Origin: Hirundichthys speculiger
Lineage: Eukaryota > Chordata > Actinopteri > Beloniformes > Exocoetidae
DNA: 64,000 nt
Reading direction: 5' to 3'
NCBI GenBank assembly: GCA_018398805.1
Contig: JAGFBZ010000849.1
Coordinates: forward strand, 1,384,501 to 1,448,500
Shown: positions 1 through 11,500 of the stretch, one piece after another
Numbering within the stretch: position 1 is the first letter of the stretch
Layout: each line of letters begins with the position of its first letter
The notes under the pieces: model-generated
What the model was told of the DNA's origin: nothing
Seen by the model: only the letters and a program-made list of their open reading frames with translations
The model's database searches: none
Made by a program: the position numbers and the translations under genes

Positions 1-721
1 CCTCCTCCTCCTCATCCTCCTCCTCCTTCTCCCTCTCCTCGTCCGTTCTTCTCCGACCAACCACCTGTTCACTCGACGGCCCGCGGCCGACGGGCCCCCG
101 GCCCCCGCCCCCGAGCTTGTGGTTGAAAACATTTCCGTGATTTTGGCACATTTTGCTGCATCCAATTTTAATTTTTTTTGTCCCGTTCTCTGAGCTTTTC
201 TGCTCCTCCCTTTCGCTTTTGTGCTTTTTTCTCCATTTCCATACTCATCCACGAGCCACCACACTCTCCGGTCAGGCCAAACGGCAAAACTTGGTCAGGA
301 GGGATGGGAGAGGCGGGCCAACGAGAGCTGAGAAATTTCATTGGACTAGCCCAATGTCCGTCAAGAAAATCAACCAATGGGCCACTTCGTGTCTTCGCAA
401 GGCCCGTCCCGCCTCCACCCCCTCCCTTCAGCAGAAAATAACGTTCATACTGCGTTCACATCAGCGCAGCACTGTAGCGCTTGTCTGATTAGCTGTCAGT
501 GTCTCTTTCTTGAGTTTGTTGAGTGTGTGTCGTCGTCGTCGTCGTCGTCCCCCCCCCCCCCGGAGATTTTTATGAGCCGACTACCAGTCCGTTACCGTCG
601 CGGTCAATAAAAACCATAAACTTTTTTTTTTTTTTTTTTAATGACAGACCTGGGCCGGCCCACAGATGTGCGTCGGCCCACCGGGCATTGCCCGGTACGC
701 CCGATGGCCAGTCCATGCCTG
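1..721. mobile_element. GC/CpG-rich left edge ending in a DNA-transposon-like terminus
   Basis: This stretch differs sharply from the AT-rich DNA that follows: pyrimidine triplets at 1-60, a GC-rich block at 75-115, and CCAAT-type motifs at 340-344 (inverted), 351-356 and 373-379. Its right end, read on the minus strand from 721, starts CAGGCATGGACTGGCCATCG. That resembles a terminal motif I recall from teleost hAT-type elements. A small stem (CCGGGC/GCCCGG, 681-695) lies inside it. On the minus strand an open frame rich in Arg/Glu runs off the left edge, as the start of a transposase first exon might. I infer the promoter end of a DNA transposon extending beyond the window. It could instead be a CpG-island promoter of a flanking gene. 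The left terminus and target-site duplication are not visible. Confidence 0.4.
529..561. repeat. (GTC)n triplet repeat followed by a C13 homopolymer
   Basis: About seven GTC units run directly into 13 cytosines. This is a simple repeat inside the GC-rich left-edge module and is likely to vary in length. Confidence 0.9.
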
Positions 722-3700
722 GATCCTGACTATTAAACTACAGAGTGGAGCTTTGAACTAACTGGACCAAACCCCATTTACTGAAGCAATGTGCCTTACA
801 AATGGATATGTACTGTAACAACAGAGTATTACTGAAAAAAAAAAAACATAATATATGAGTTCTTTCTACCAGTTCCACAAACCAGTTTCTAAATGAAATC
901 CCTGGAGCACATGCCTGCAAAGCTCAGTGAGACAAAACTATGGAATGCATTACATCTTTTTAAGTGAATGTCAAGGACAACTAAGAATAACTCATGTTAT
1001 GAACCATAAGTACATTACGTATAACAGAACAAATGAGTGAACCCTTCTGTGAGTGGTTTTGTTTGTTTGTTTATGTCTGGAGTATATTTGACGTCTACCA
1101 TCAATTGCGTGTTTGTCTGACATGTTTTGTTGCGACAGACAGAGCTGCACTTGAGTAATGAAAGGCATTACAAAACTATGCCAATTTCTCACTTTAAGGA
1201 TTATGTGCTTACCACAGTGCCCACTGGACTCTAAAGTGAGAGCATAAACAAAGAGTTAATTGTAAAAGAAATTGATCCACTGGCAAGTCAGCAGTATGGC
1301 AGAGTGGTATAGCAGTATGGTATCCCCACAGAGGTCTAACCCCCTCTGGCTGATACAGAAAACAATCTGCAGGTTTCCTGTGAAGGAAAAAAGATGAAAG
1401 GGAATTGAGTCCCAACTGCCTTTCAAACAGTTATATTTTTCCCTCTCTAGGTCTGTCAAAACTCTGCAAGGTGAGATCAGTTCTCCATTCTGGTAAGGAA
1501 ACTGATCCCACTGGAGCAGGTTTGGCTCTTGGGAATGGGAATATAAATTTCAGCCTTCAGATGCTGCTTCTGCAGCTCAACATATATAGTATGACAACCA
1601 GACCACACTATGAATCATGGCTGGTTACGATCATTTCCTGATTAAGAGCCCCCAAAATTCAGACCCTTCCCACACCTGATAAAGCACGCTAGCATTCCTG
1701 ACATGCAGGCACTTAAGTGACATTGTGACGAATGGCTAAGTGATGAAACACAGAGGCCCTGTGAACCCCCAATAAGGGTGCTGCTGGCCCTCAGGAGGAC
1801 AGAGTGTGTTATATTCACAGCCTCCAGCCTTGGAAAGATGTCAACATCACAGAGCAAAGTGGCAAGATTGCTGTACACAGCTCAATAAAATTTGTTTTGG
1901 AAATCCTCATATTTTTATGTTTCTCACTTTAGAGAATCACAATATTGCAACCACTGTCTAGGAAATACAACTGAGCTGAAATTCCTGGTCCTGAAACCTG
2001 AAATTCAGTGTGCTTTAACTGCCTGACTAGTCTGCAGTCAAGTTTCTGAAAGGCCCATGTTCCCTAATTAAAACAGGAAGAGTGATGACTCGGCTCATCC
2101 TCAGCTAGATATCGTTTTATGGATGTTTCACTATGATATGACTCAGCTCTCTGTGGCTTCCTCAAGATAGTGAGCTCATGACTCGGACTTCATGACAGGA
2201 CAGATCCTGGCATGTCCAACATGGCGTCACCTCTATAACACATACCGCCCACCACACGTCAGCAAGATACTGTGGAGCTCAACTTGTTATGAAAAAGCCA
2301 TTATGATGCAACGCTGGGAGCAATCCTGTCCTCGAGAGTAAAAACAAAGCACTTGGCTGCAGAAAGCCGCATACTGCAACTCGCTCAGATGAACATTTAG
2401 TGCTCCGTGACTGAATCTTAGCCTGTGCAGGAAGTAGTGGGCGATTTTTGAGATTTCTGAGGTGTTAAAAGAAAGCTGCCTGTACAAAAGATCCATCTAT
2501 CTCTGGATATTTCAGGATTGCTGTTGGTCTTCATAATGCTTTATGAGTTGGGGTGTATTCAAACAAGTGGGTCAATCCATTCACATTAATACACTCCACT
2601 GCTGTAGCACTGAGCCACAAAGCCTGACATTAATCCTGAGGGTAATGTGGCCTTTCCTGTAGCTAATGAAATCTGAAGCTTTTAAATGGCTGCACCTAAT
2701 GACACTCTTTGACAGTTTTTGAATTAAGCAGCCATGACTGCTGGGACTGAACTAAATAGCACACAGATGGCCTACAACAAAGTTTTCTTCAACCAGCCCC
2801 CATCATGTCTTGCCCTCGGGCTATTGCACGTGACTCCGTACCTGCTTAAGAACTGAAGGAGCAAATGATTTTGAGCTGGACTCAGGGAAACCTCAGCTTG
2901 GCTTTCTATTGTTGTCATTCATGTGATTTGAAATTAAGAAGGTATTCATGGGTGATTTAGGATGCTTCTGACATCATCGTTGGAAAGTGTTAGAATTATT
3001 GATTGATATAAAATGCAATGGGTTTGAGCTGCCATTCAACCAAAAACACCTGGTACTTTTAGCCTTCAGCATGTATTTCAATAAAATAAATATCTATTGA
3101 GGACAAGATTGTGTTTGTTTCTGTGGGTATCTATTGAGAATATTGACCAAATTAGGTTTGTTATCTTGCTAATTGACATACAAATTGACAATGTGGCACC
3201 TTCATACAGACTTTAGCTGAGGCGTGGGAGTTCAAAATTGTGCTTTTGAGTGGAATTAGTGTGAAACAGTCACAAAGTCTTGACCATGGTTTCTGTCCAC
3301 GTACATGCTAATGCTGGCTCAACCACCACAGTTAGCACTGTGTTGTGTCTCCCCCTACTCATTGAAATCAGTATGAATGGCCAAGTTTCTATCGGCCAAT
3401 GCTGAGCTTTAAATACCAGCACTTTAAAGCGTTCTAGCTCCCTATTGGGACTGTTTTGAGGAGTAAAATACATCCTTGGTGCATTGTTTAGCGTTTGGTT
3501 ATCAAGGGGTCAGGGAAAAACAATGCTAAAGTTTTTATCGGTCAAAATGCATTTCTGCAAATCTACAAAAAGCTACGTTTCTACTCAATGCATATTCTTC
3601 ATTTTCATCATTATTATTTTTTATTGGGAAATGGGGAGCCTTTTCTACACCTGAGCGCCATATTACTTAAGAGATGACTAGAATTTCAAATGTAAAATAC

Positions 3701-3782
3701 CGGTAGGACTTTGTGCTGTATTCCAGAGCAGAACACAAAGCCTCTTTAAAGAGAACTAGACAAACCAATTACTTCATGCACA
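722..3782. other. Non-coding AT-rich stretch, nothing recognised
   Basis: Only short open frames without convincing splice signals or family resemblance on either strand. It holds a poly-A run near 835-846 and a short TTTG repeat near 1061-1073. No gene is supported. Confidence 0.6.
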
Positions 3783-4009
3783 GGTGTCTGAAAATCACCT
3801 TCGAGGCCGTTTTTAAGCCTATGTTAGATATCATGTTGGTAGAAACTGATTCTGTCCAACCATTTTTGGTCCAAAAATGGGCAAATGGATTGAATGGACA
3901 AGTCTAGATACCACCCACTGATCCCTATTTTAACTTGCTGACAACATATAATATTCTAGTGTTCTATATAACATTCTTTAAAGATGTAAACAGCTGTTTT
4001 TCAGACACC
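3783..4009. repeat. MITE-like module with 12-bp terminal inverted repeats
   Basis: GGTGTCTGAAAA at 3783-3794 is exactly complementary to TTTTCAGACACC at 3998-4009, so the 227-bp segment has perfect 12-bp inverted ends. Inside is a 21-bp near-perfect palindrome (CCATTTTTGG, T, CCAAAAATGG; 3860-3880) framed by TGTCCA (3853-3858) and TGGACA (3895-3900). Short length, inverted ends and no coding capacity fit a miniature inverted-repeat element. I see no clear target-site duplication, so a chance inverted repeat remains possible. Confidence 0.35.
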
Positions 4010-6779
4010 CCATGTTGGGGAAAAATCAAATTTGGCATAATTAAACAACGACGTGCAAAACACGTTTCCCCCAACCAGTTTAAAGTTGTCTGTAGTTTCA
4101 GAGGCTAATAACGGAATAACTGAAGTTAGTGTTTGTTAGACACACAAGACAATATTGTATGTTTCTAGTGGATAAATATCTGATGAGTAACAACAAAACC
4201 ACCAACTTTGATCTCTCAAGCATGCCTAAAGACACCATAAAATACAAAATCAAAGATCAGTTTATATGCTTGCAACCAGACCTACTTGTCCTACAACAGC
4301 AAGTAGAGATCTGAATCCAGCTGGCATCCATTCTTCTCTTTGGCTTTCACTACTGAGTGAAAATCTCCCCCAAGATTTACTTTTATTTGGCTCTTGCTCA
4401 CTCATTTTCTAGTTTTTCTCTTCCTCTGTCATGACTTTCTTTGGTTTCTTAGCCACCTCTACCATGATGTTCGCTGTGGAAAACGTGCAAAACTGAACTC
4501 CCTCTCTCTCAGTTTTTTCTTGATATATGACGCATCGGCATAAAGGTATAAGGATCTCTCACAAGAGAACGTGCCGTCCCAGGATTCAGAGGTCACTTTG
4601 TCAGTTTCTGCTGACAGCAGACCTGGATGGGTCTGAGAGCTCAGTAGAAATTCCAAAGAGAGTTATCATCACGTTTTAATGTGCGCAAATATTGCAATCC
4701 TAACCTTATCAAGAAGTAGATTGAAGGAATGAAAAAGGTAGGCGTTTTGTAAAGCTTGACCTATAAAGCCTGTAAACAGGTGTAATAGTGGAATGTTCAT
4801 GTTTAATCAGCCATGCAAATTCTATGCTAGAAATATTGTTAATTAGGAATAAGAGGAATCCTGTTTTAATCAGTTCTCTCCTCAAAGCTCGAAGGAAGCT
4901 TGTTTGTGTTATACAGCAAACAGCATACAGAACATGTAATCTCCTACAGATTTAAATCTCTTCCTGTGTTCTTGATGATCTGCTCAGCTGTGCTTGGATG
5001 TATGCTGCCTGGAAAGCTGTCAGAAGAGTTATCTGCCATTAATTTATCCTGAACTGGCTAACTGAAAATTATCATGATGCAAATCAGTAAGTGTATCTGT
5101 AACTAAATTACATATTATATACATATTGAATCAAGATTTAAATAAATAGTAGAAGCACACAGATTTGTCTAAGGACATGTGAGCTTGTCACAGCTGGACA
5201 CAAACATGAAATATGAAACCATATAATTGCAGATGTGATTGCCCCAAATGTGTGATGCATGCAATCTTTCCAAAAATCTACTTGTTTACAAACTGCCAGC
5301 CGCTCAGAGAGCAGTCTCTGAGTTTTCCTGAAGCAGTGCCATGGTGCATAAACATCTGCTGAAAAGAGCTTGGACCAACTTCTTTCATGTGCAACAAACA
5401 AACCATTTGAGGAACCCACACAGGCACATTGTGACTTTTACAAAAGGAAGCAGAGTGTGACAATTACTTAAGATGGGATGAAAAAAAAAGCATCACAAAA
5501 ACAGAAAATAGCACTTATTTCACACATTTGAACAATATTGGATAAGGACATTTTCCCATAAATCTTTAAACCAAGTCTTTTGCTCACAAATCTGTTTCCC
5601 TTTTAGGTTCATTCAGTCTGTTTAGAAATTAGTCCAAACTGCAGAAGTTTCCTGCAGGGGAAAATCTATTTATCTTTAAAATGTTGACTCTTCATGGATA
5701 GTTTGACAAACATCACCAAAACTCAAAAGGCTTTCAAACAACAGCAGCATCACTTTTGTTTGCACTGTATGCTTTAGAGTGACACCATAAATGGAGCATA
5801 CCAGGCTTATCTGAGTTGAAGTGCCTCCCACAGCGCAATGGAGGCTCAATGTCCAGATAATGAGTGAGCTCAGAGGGGCCCGACCACTCATTTGATCACA
5901 AACACATCAGGCCAAGCAGGACAAAACGCTTCAGCTGCCTGCTCTTATTTAAACCAGCTGGAGGGCTGACCAGAGAGAGAGACAAATGCGAGACACCTTG
6001 GCCCACCAAAGCATCACCCACTGTTTTCCCATGGTAACTGAGTCACCTCAGCTCCTCCTCTGATTGGTCAGGCTCAGATCTCAGAAAACTACAGGTCTGG
6101 AATCCAAACATACAGATACTAAGCTGCAGAGACTTCCACACAAAAGCTGTCAAAAAGACATAAGATAAACTTTGGTGGAAAGCACAGAGGCATCATATTC
6201 TTCATATTCCAAAATCTCACAGTTGTCCATGGTTTGTTTTGATCTTGTTGTGTTTTGCAATGTGTTTTGTGTGTGACAGAAAATCAGCTGAAATAAGAAA
6301 ATTGTGATAGTTACTTCTACTAGTACAACACATTTTCATACACCAGATTTTTCTTGAATGACTGTTCAAACAGATTTTGTGAGGTTGGAATAACAAGGGT
6401 TATAAATAGGATGGTGTACTCTAAGTTACATGATACTTGGTGGGTCCTGTGTCCTCATCTCTTGTGACAGGGGTTTAATTCCCAACAAAAAAACAAAAGA
6501 AATCACCCTACAAGCAAAAATCTTAACAGCCTGAAAAGCTTTTTTCCATTTCATAAAGAAATGGAAATTGAGCGTCAATGTAATGCAGCTGCAGCAGTAG
6601 TGGCTAAGTGTAGGTAATTACAGTTAGTTTTGACATACAGTTTGGTGAATCCTTTTTTTTCATGATCAGAAATCTCCAGTCTGGATGGATGGAAGCCAAC
6701 TAAGGCCACATGGTAATTATGCCTATTGATAAATATTTTTGAGGCAACTACACCCTTCAAAAGCATACTTTCTTTAACT
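4010..6779. other. Non-coding stretch with one small cluster of promoter-type motifs
   Basis: No convincing coding exon. Near 5947-6070 there is a TTTAAA-containing stretch, an AP-1/NF-E2-type TGAGTCA (6039-6045) and an inverted CCAAT box in TGATTGGTCA (6061-6070). The cluster could be an enhancer or an old promoter, but no transcript is visible next to it. Confidence 0.5.
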
Positions 6780-7920
6780 AAAAGGTCTACACATATGAGG
6801 AGAAGCAGTTGTTCCTGCTCATCAGTCTTAAAAAGTTATGAGGCTTTCAGAACAACATGAACTCCATCCTCCTGCAGTGACAAATATTATTTAGAGGTAG
6901 AAAACATTCAAGACAGCTGCCAGTCTTCTCTGGAGTGTACATCTTACCAAGTTTGCTCCGAGGTCAGATTGCACAATTCTCAAAGAGAAAACCCAAGAGT
7001 TACATTTCAGACTTCAGTCAGCATGTTCAATAAATAATTTTTACAGCAGTGAAATTAGAAAAAGACTGCAAATATCTTTTTCAATAATGTTTGTTTGGAA
7101 GGATTACCAGAAGAAAGAAAAAAATAAAATACAGAGAACATGGCAGCGTATGATAGAGTTGTAAAGTTGCATCTAAACAAACCACCAAAATTTCTGGAAC
7201 AATGTCTTTTAGACAGATGGGACCAAAGTTGATGACCAAAGCTGGTATTTAACTGTATTTGGCACAGATCCACATTTGATGAAATCCAACATAACATTTC
7301 AGCTCAAATGCAGTCACGCATGGTGGTGGAGGAGTGATGATTTGAGACTGCTTTGAAGCCACAGCACCTGAGCGCCATACAGTCATTCAGCTGGATATGA
7401 ACTCCTTTGAATACCAAAGCATTCGAGGGTTAAGATGTAAAACCATCTGTCCCACAGCTAAAGGTTGGATAAAATGAGGTCATGAAACGGGAGAGTGATC
7501 CTAAGAATGTCAGCAAATCTAAAACAGAATAGCTTAAAAAAAAAAGAATCAGGATGTTGCAATGGTCCAGTAAAAGTCTTGACATCAAGCTGATTGAAAT
7601 ACACCAGCAGGATATTAAGAGGGCCGTAAATGTCAGTGGGACAATATTGTAAAGAGGATCGAGGCAAATTTCCTCCACAAAGATGTGAGAGACTGACAAT
7701 GTTCTGTTTGTTCAATTTATTCCTGCTAAAGGTGTGTTTAAAAGGCCCGACCTTCATCATTGAGTTTGCTAGGCTTTCCCTCACTGCCTCTGCCTTTCAG
7801 TTTAGTTTTGGTAAAATAAATCATGACATGGTGTAATATGTCATATTTACCTAATTTTGTGACCTTGGTAAGGACTTAGTGATTGTAATGATTATGATGT
7901 CCTGATTAGACATGTGAAAG
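6780..7920 (+). mobile_element. Degenerate Tc1-like DNA transposon, plus orientation
   Basis: The plus strand follows a common fish Tc1-like transposase in order. An early segment containing the AGAAAACATTCAAGACAG block (about 6900) comes first. AGAACATGGCAGCGT (about 7134) and TGGAACAATGTC (about 7195) follow. Then comes HGGGGVMI with a stop in place of Trp, then CFEATAP (7311-7370). The C-terminal stretch with FPPQRCERL lies at 7660-7700, and the typical 3' flank with ATAAATCATGACATGG follows near 7816. Several stops and indels break the frame, so it cannot encode an active transposase. The family assignment rests on remembered consensus. The ends are approximate, because terminal inverted repeats and flanking TA were not resolved. 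Confidence 0.82.
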
Positions 7921-7984
7921 GATCACTTTTCTTTTTTAGAAGACAGCATCTAATGCTTTGTTTTCTGGATCTTTAAGCTGCAAG

Positions 7985-8530
7985 TCACTGCATTGAAACA
8001 TTTCCTCTAACCGGTTGATCAGTCTGATGCACCATCTCGGTGGAGTTTTATTCTTTTACTCAGTACAGAACATGTTCGTGGCTCTCCTCACAACAACGGA
8101 TCAATTCAGTTTCTCCCTCAAAATGTGTTGGACTAAGGTCAGGACTTTTGTCCCACCATAGCACCTCGGTCTTACACAACCTTGCTTCATTTAATTATTC
8201 TCTGACTGAATGACTTGTGTGGTTAGAGTTGTAATATTGCTGTGTGACCCAGTTTCTCTTTCTATTACCTTCACAGACAGATTTCCTGATTTTTTTTTTT
8301 TTTGTTCCACCTACGATGTCTTGATGTTCTTTTCCAGATGCAGCAAAACAGGCCCAAATCATGTAACTATCACTCACATGTTCACAGGTGATTTTAGGAT
8401 GGATTGCAGTGGATTGTTTCTCATAGATCCATAAAGTCCACTGTTCCCATGGCCTGCAGCCTTGCCATGGGTATTTTTAATGTGTACGATGCTCCTGATG
8501 GTGGAATATCATGCTAGGATGCGAGGATCA
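7985..8530 (-). mobile_element. Degenerate Tc1-like transposase fragment, minus orientation
   Basis: Read on the minus strand, the segment around 8300-8370 gives MIWACFAASGKEHQ, matching the conserved Tc1-like block normally read as VMVWGCFAASG. Further blocks typical of reversed Tc1-like elements in fish lie at TGGACTAAGGTCAGGACTTT (about 8130-8150) and at the CCATGG-rich stretch near 8450-8470. A long T-run (8290-8302) and frame breaks show it is dead. It lies close to, and opposed to, the plus-strand Tc1-like copy at 6.78-7.92 kb, but comes from a different subfamily. Confidence 0.68.
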
Positions 8531-11500
8531 TATTCTTTTGGTACCTGGCTCCATCACCCAAAACATTTCAGAAGTAATTTGATAACATCTTTCCAGCCTG
8601 GTGAGAATCTGCAGCATGATGCAGTCTAATATAACCATAGTATTAATGGATTTTATTTACAGGCACTTTTCAGGCCACTCAAGGACACCTTACAGAAAAC
8701 AGCAATAATAAAGATTAAAATGATAATATTGTTCTCAGTTGTTCAGTCAGGTTCATTTTATCTACTTTTAGGGCTTTGTGAAGAAACACTGATGATTGCA
8801 GGTCGTCTTAATTCAGAAAAGCAGAAATCTCCAAACTAGTGTTGCTCCTTAGCGCATTAGCAACATTCCAGCAATAAGAAAATAGCAACAGGATAATAAC
8901 TAGCAGATTAATTAATTACAACTGAAACAAGGTTCATGTTTACAACGTTCATATTGCATTTCACTGTTATATCACAGTTGCCTGACTCCTAATCGACACC
9001 ATATAAGTTAGTACTACAACATTTACATGATCATTAATAGGTGAGCAAGCAAATCATCTTAACAGACGCTGGTGCATAGTCTTTAAGGTAGTCTGCTACA
9101 TAAGGTAGCCTTAATAAAAGTACCAGACTATGACAGCGTACTGTTTGTGTGAATATGTTCATCTGCAGAGTCCTTCCTGTGCTGTAGTGGTTTGACAGGA
9201 ATGTTGGTTGTGTCCAACAGCTGAAACCTGAAGCAGGAAAAACAGCTGCCACCGTACAGTGCAGCCAGATCCATGACATACCAGCGTGCTCATCGGTACC
9301 ACACTCATAACGTCACACCGTCAAAGAGCTGGATATCCGTCCCAGAGGGACGTGCATCTTTGAAGTAGTTTATCTTATTTCCTGTCTTTGTCTTTTAGTC
9401 ACCAAATAAAACAGCACAACTGTAATTTGTCTTAAAAGAAAAACAGGTTTCTATTTATTTTCTGGGTTTTTTTCATATCAAATATTTCCTTTTTAAAATC
9501 GATGTTTAAATTATTCTGAATGCAGACCTTGATTAATATAAAAGCGATTTACAGAACCACAAGGAATTTTAAGCTTCTTTGCCTTCATAAATCCGCGAGG
9601 AGAATTAAAATGTGCTGCAGATATTTCCTCACAATGACTCATTCTGCCAAATCCCCTGTTTGAAAAGCAATTTGCCTGTAAAATTCATCTTCTTTCAAAA
9701 GTGAAACTTTTTTGTTTTTGTTTTTTTGGGGGGCAATTTTGTGATGGAGGAAGTGTGCTAACTGCCTGCATGTGCTGACATCATAGCACTTAAAGCTAAA
9801 GCTCTGGTGTGAAAGGCGAGCCTCCTACTGCTGAGATCCTGGTGTGGTTATGCGTGTGTGTGTGTGTTTTGTGTGTTTTGTGTGTTCATGTTGATACTGT
9901 GGTCATTTGATGTATCAGATCCAAAGCCAGAAAAACAGAGTCTGGCATTTAGTGAAACCAAATCACAGGAGCCGTTCAACTGACCTCAAACATAAGCGAA
10001 GGAATAAAGAGAGAAAAGTCTGAAAAAAATGCTGTCCCTCCCCTTTAATGGAACATATTTCCGCTGTAGATTTATGGTAGTGCACCTTCATTGATAAAAA
10101 TGATGTGAAATATGACCCTTATACCAAAAGCCTAGTTGCTACGTAACTGAGAGAGGTCAGGCGTTTCCTGTGAAGAGACGCAGTTCCTTCAGAGACATCC
10201 ATTTATCAACTGCTGCCAACCTGCCAAAAGTACAAAGGACAGCATATCCTTTGGTGGCTGCCTTTCCTTTTTTGTTTGTCTTTCCCATCTCCATTCTTCT
10301 TTTAAACTCATTCACAGTCGTATTTAACATCTTTAAAATAGCCACAGCACAAAGAAACCACCATATTTTTTATTTTTTTGAATAGCAAGCAGACTTAGTT
10401 GATTACAGACACGTCAGCAACCCCCTTTATTTTTCCAATAAAGTTCTCGATGCCGCCTATAAATATCGTGTCCCTCTATTTGTCAAGCTAGAAAACTGAA
10501 AAAAAAAAAAGAATAAAAAAAGTCTGGAGGAATATGAGTTCCATTCAAGTTTCAGGTGCTTTCCATCTGTAGTTCATTGAGGTACGTATAAAAGCCTGTT
10601 TAATGGGTCTCTAAGCTCATGTCGAGAAATGCCCCTTATTTACCCCAGCTGAGACAGGTGGGGATTGGGGTGGCTCACATAAAACAGAAACAAATTCTGC
10701 TAAGGACACTTGAAGTTCCGAGTGTGCCATAAAACATAATACGTCGTTAATGAAGTTTCCTTTTCTTGCCCTTTTCTTCTTTTTGTTCATAACATTAGCA
10801 GCTGGGGAAATACTCACTATTTCTGCTAAAACTTTATAGTCTGCATGACCATGAATAATTTACTTCGACTGTACATTTTAGAAAATGGGGAACCTTTCAA
10901 ATGAAGGATTGGGGTTTTTTTTTTTCTTCTTGGATAGAGCAAAGAGAATCTATAATGGGGTAAGGTGAAAAGACATCAAAGAAATTTTACAAATAGATAA
11001 GAGACAAAAGAATAGAGACTTCAAAACACTGCCAGTTTCCCCACTTTGCTCTTTATAGCACTCACTTTTTCTTATGTACACCTCTCAGATTAAAATTATA
11101 TTACCTCCATTTATTTGCAACTCCACCTCGAGTCTCTCAGCCTGAAGAAGCAGTCAACCTATGTGTCACTTGCATAAAAAACAGGGTCGATCTGCAATAT
11201 GTCATTCTATAATCACCATCACTGTCAGGCACAAACCTTTCATGTCCAAAAAACCATGACAAAAAACCCAACTATTCATATCCTTCAGCGCTGCTGTTAA
11301 AGGCAGAAGGAGAGTGACTTTTTTGCTGAGAATCAGAAAATCAAAAGTAGATTTAGGGGGGTTTACAACCTTTGCAAACTGTTTTCTTAAATGTTCTTGG
11401 AACTCTGAAAAAAAAAAAGCTCCAGTGTTGTACTGGTCACATATTGGTGGATACTGTGATCCAACCATTGAACTGTCTCTAACAACTGACTAAATTCAGC

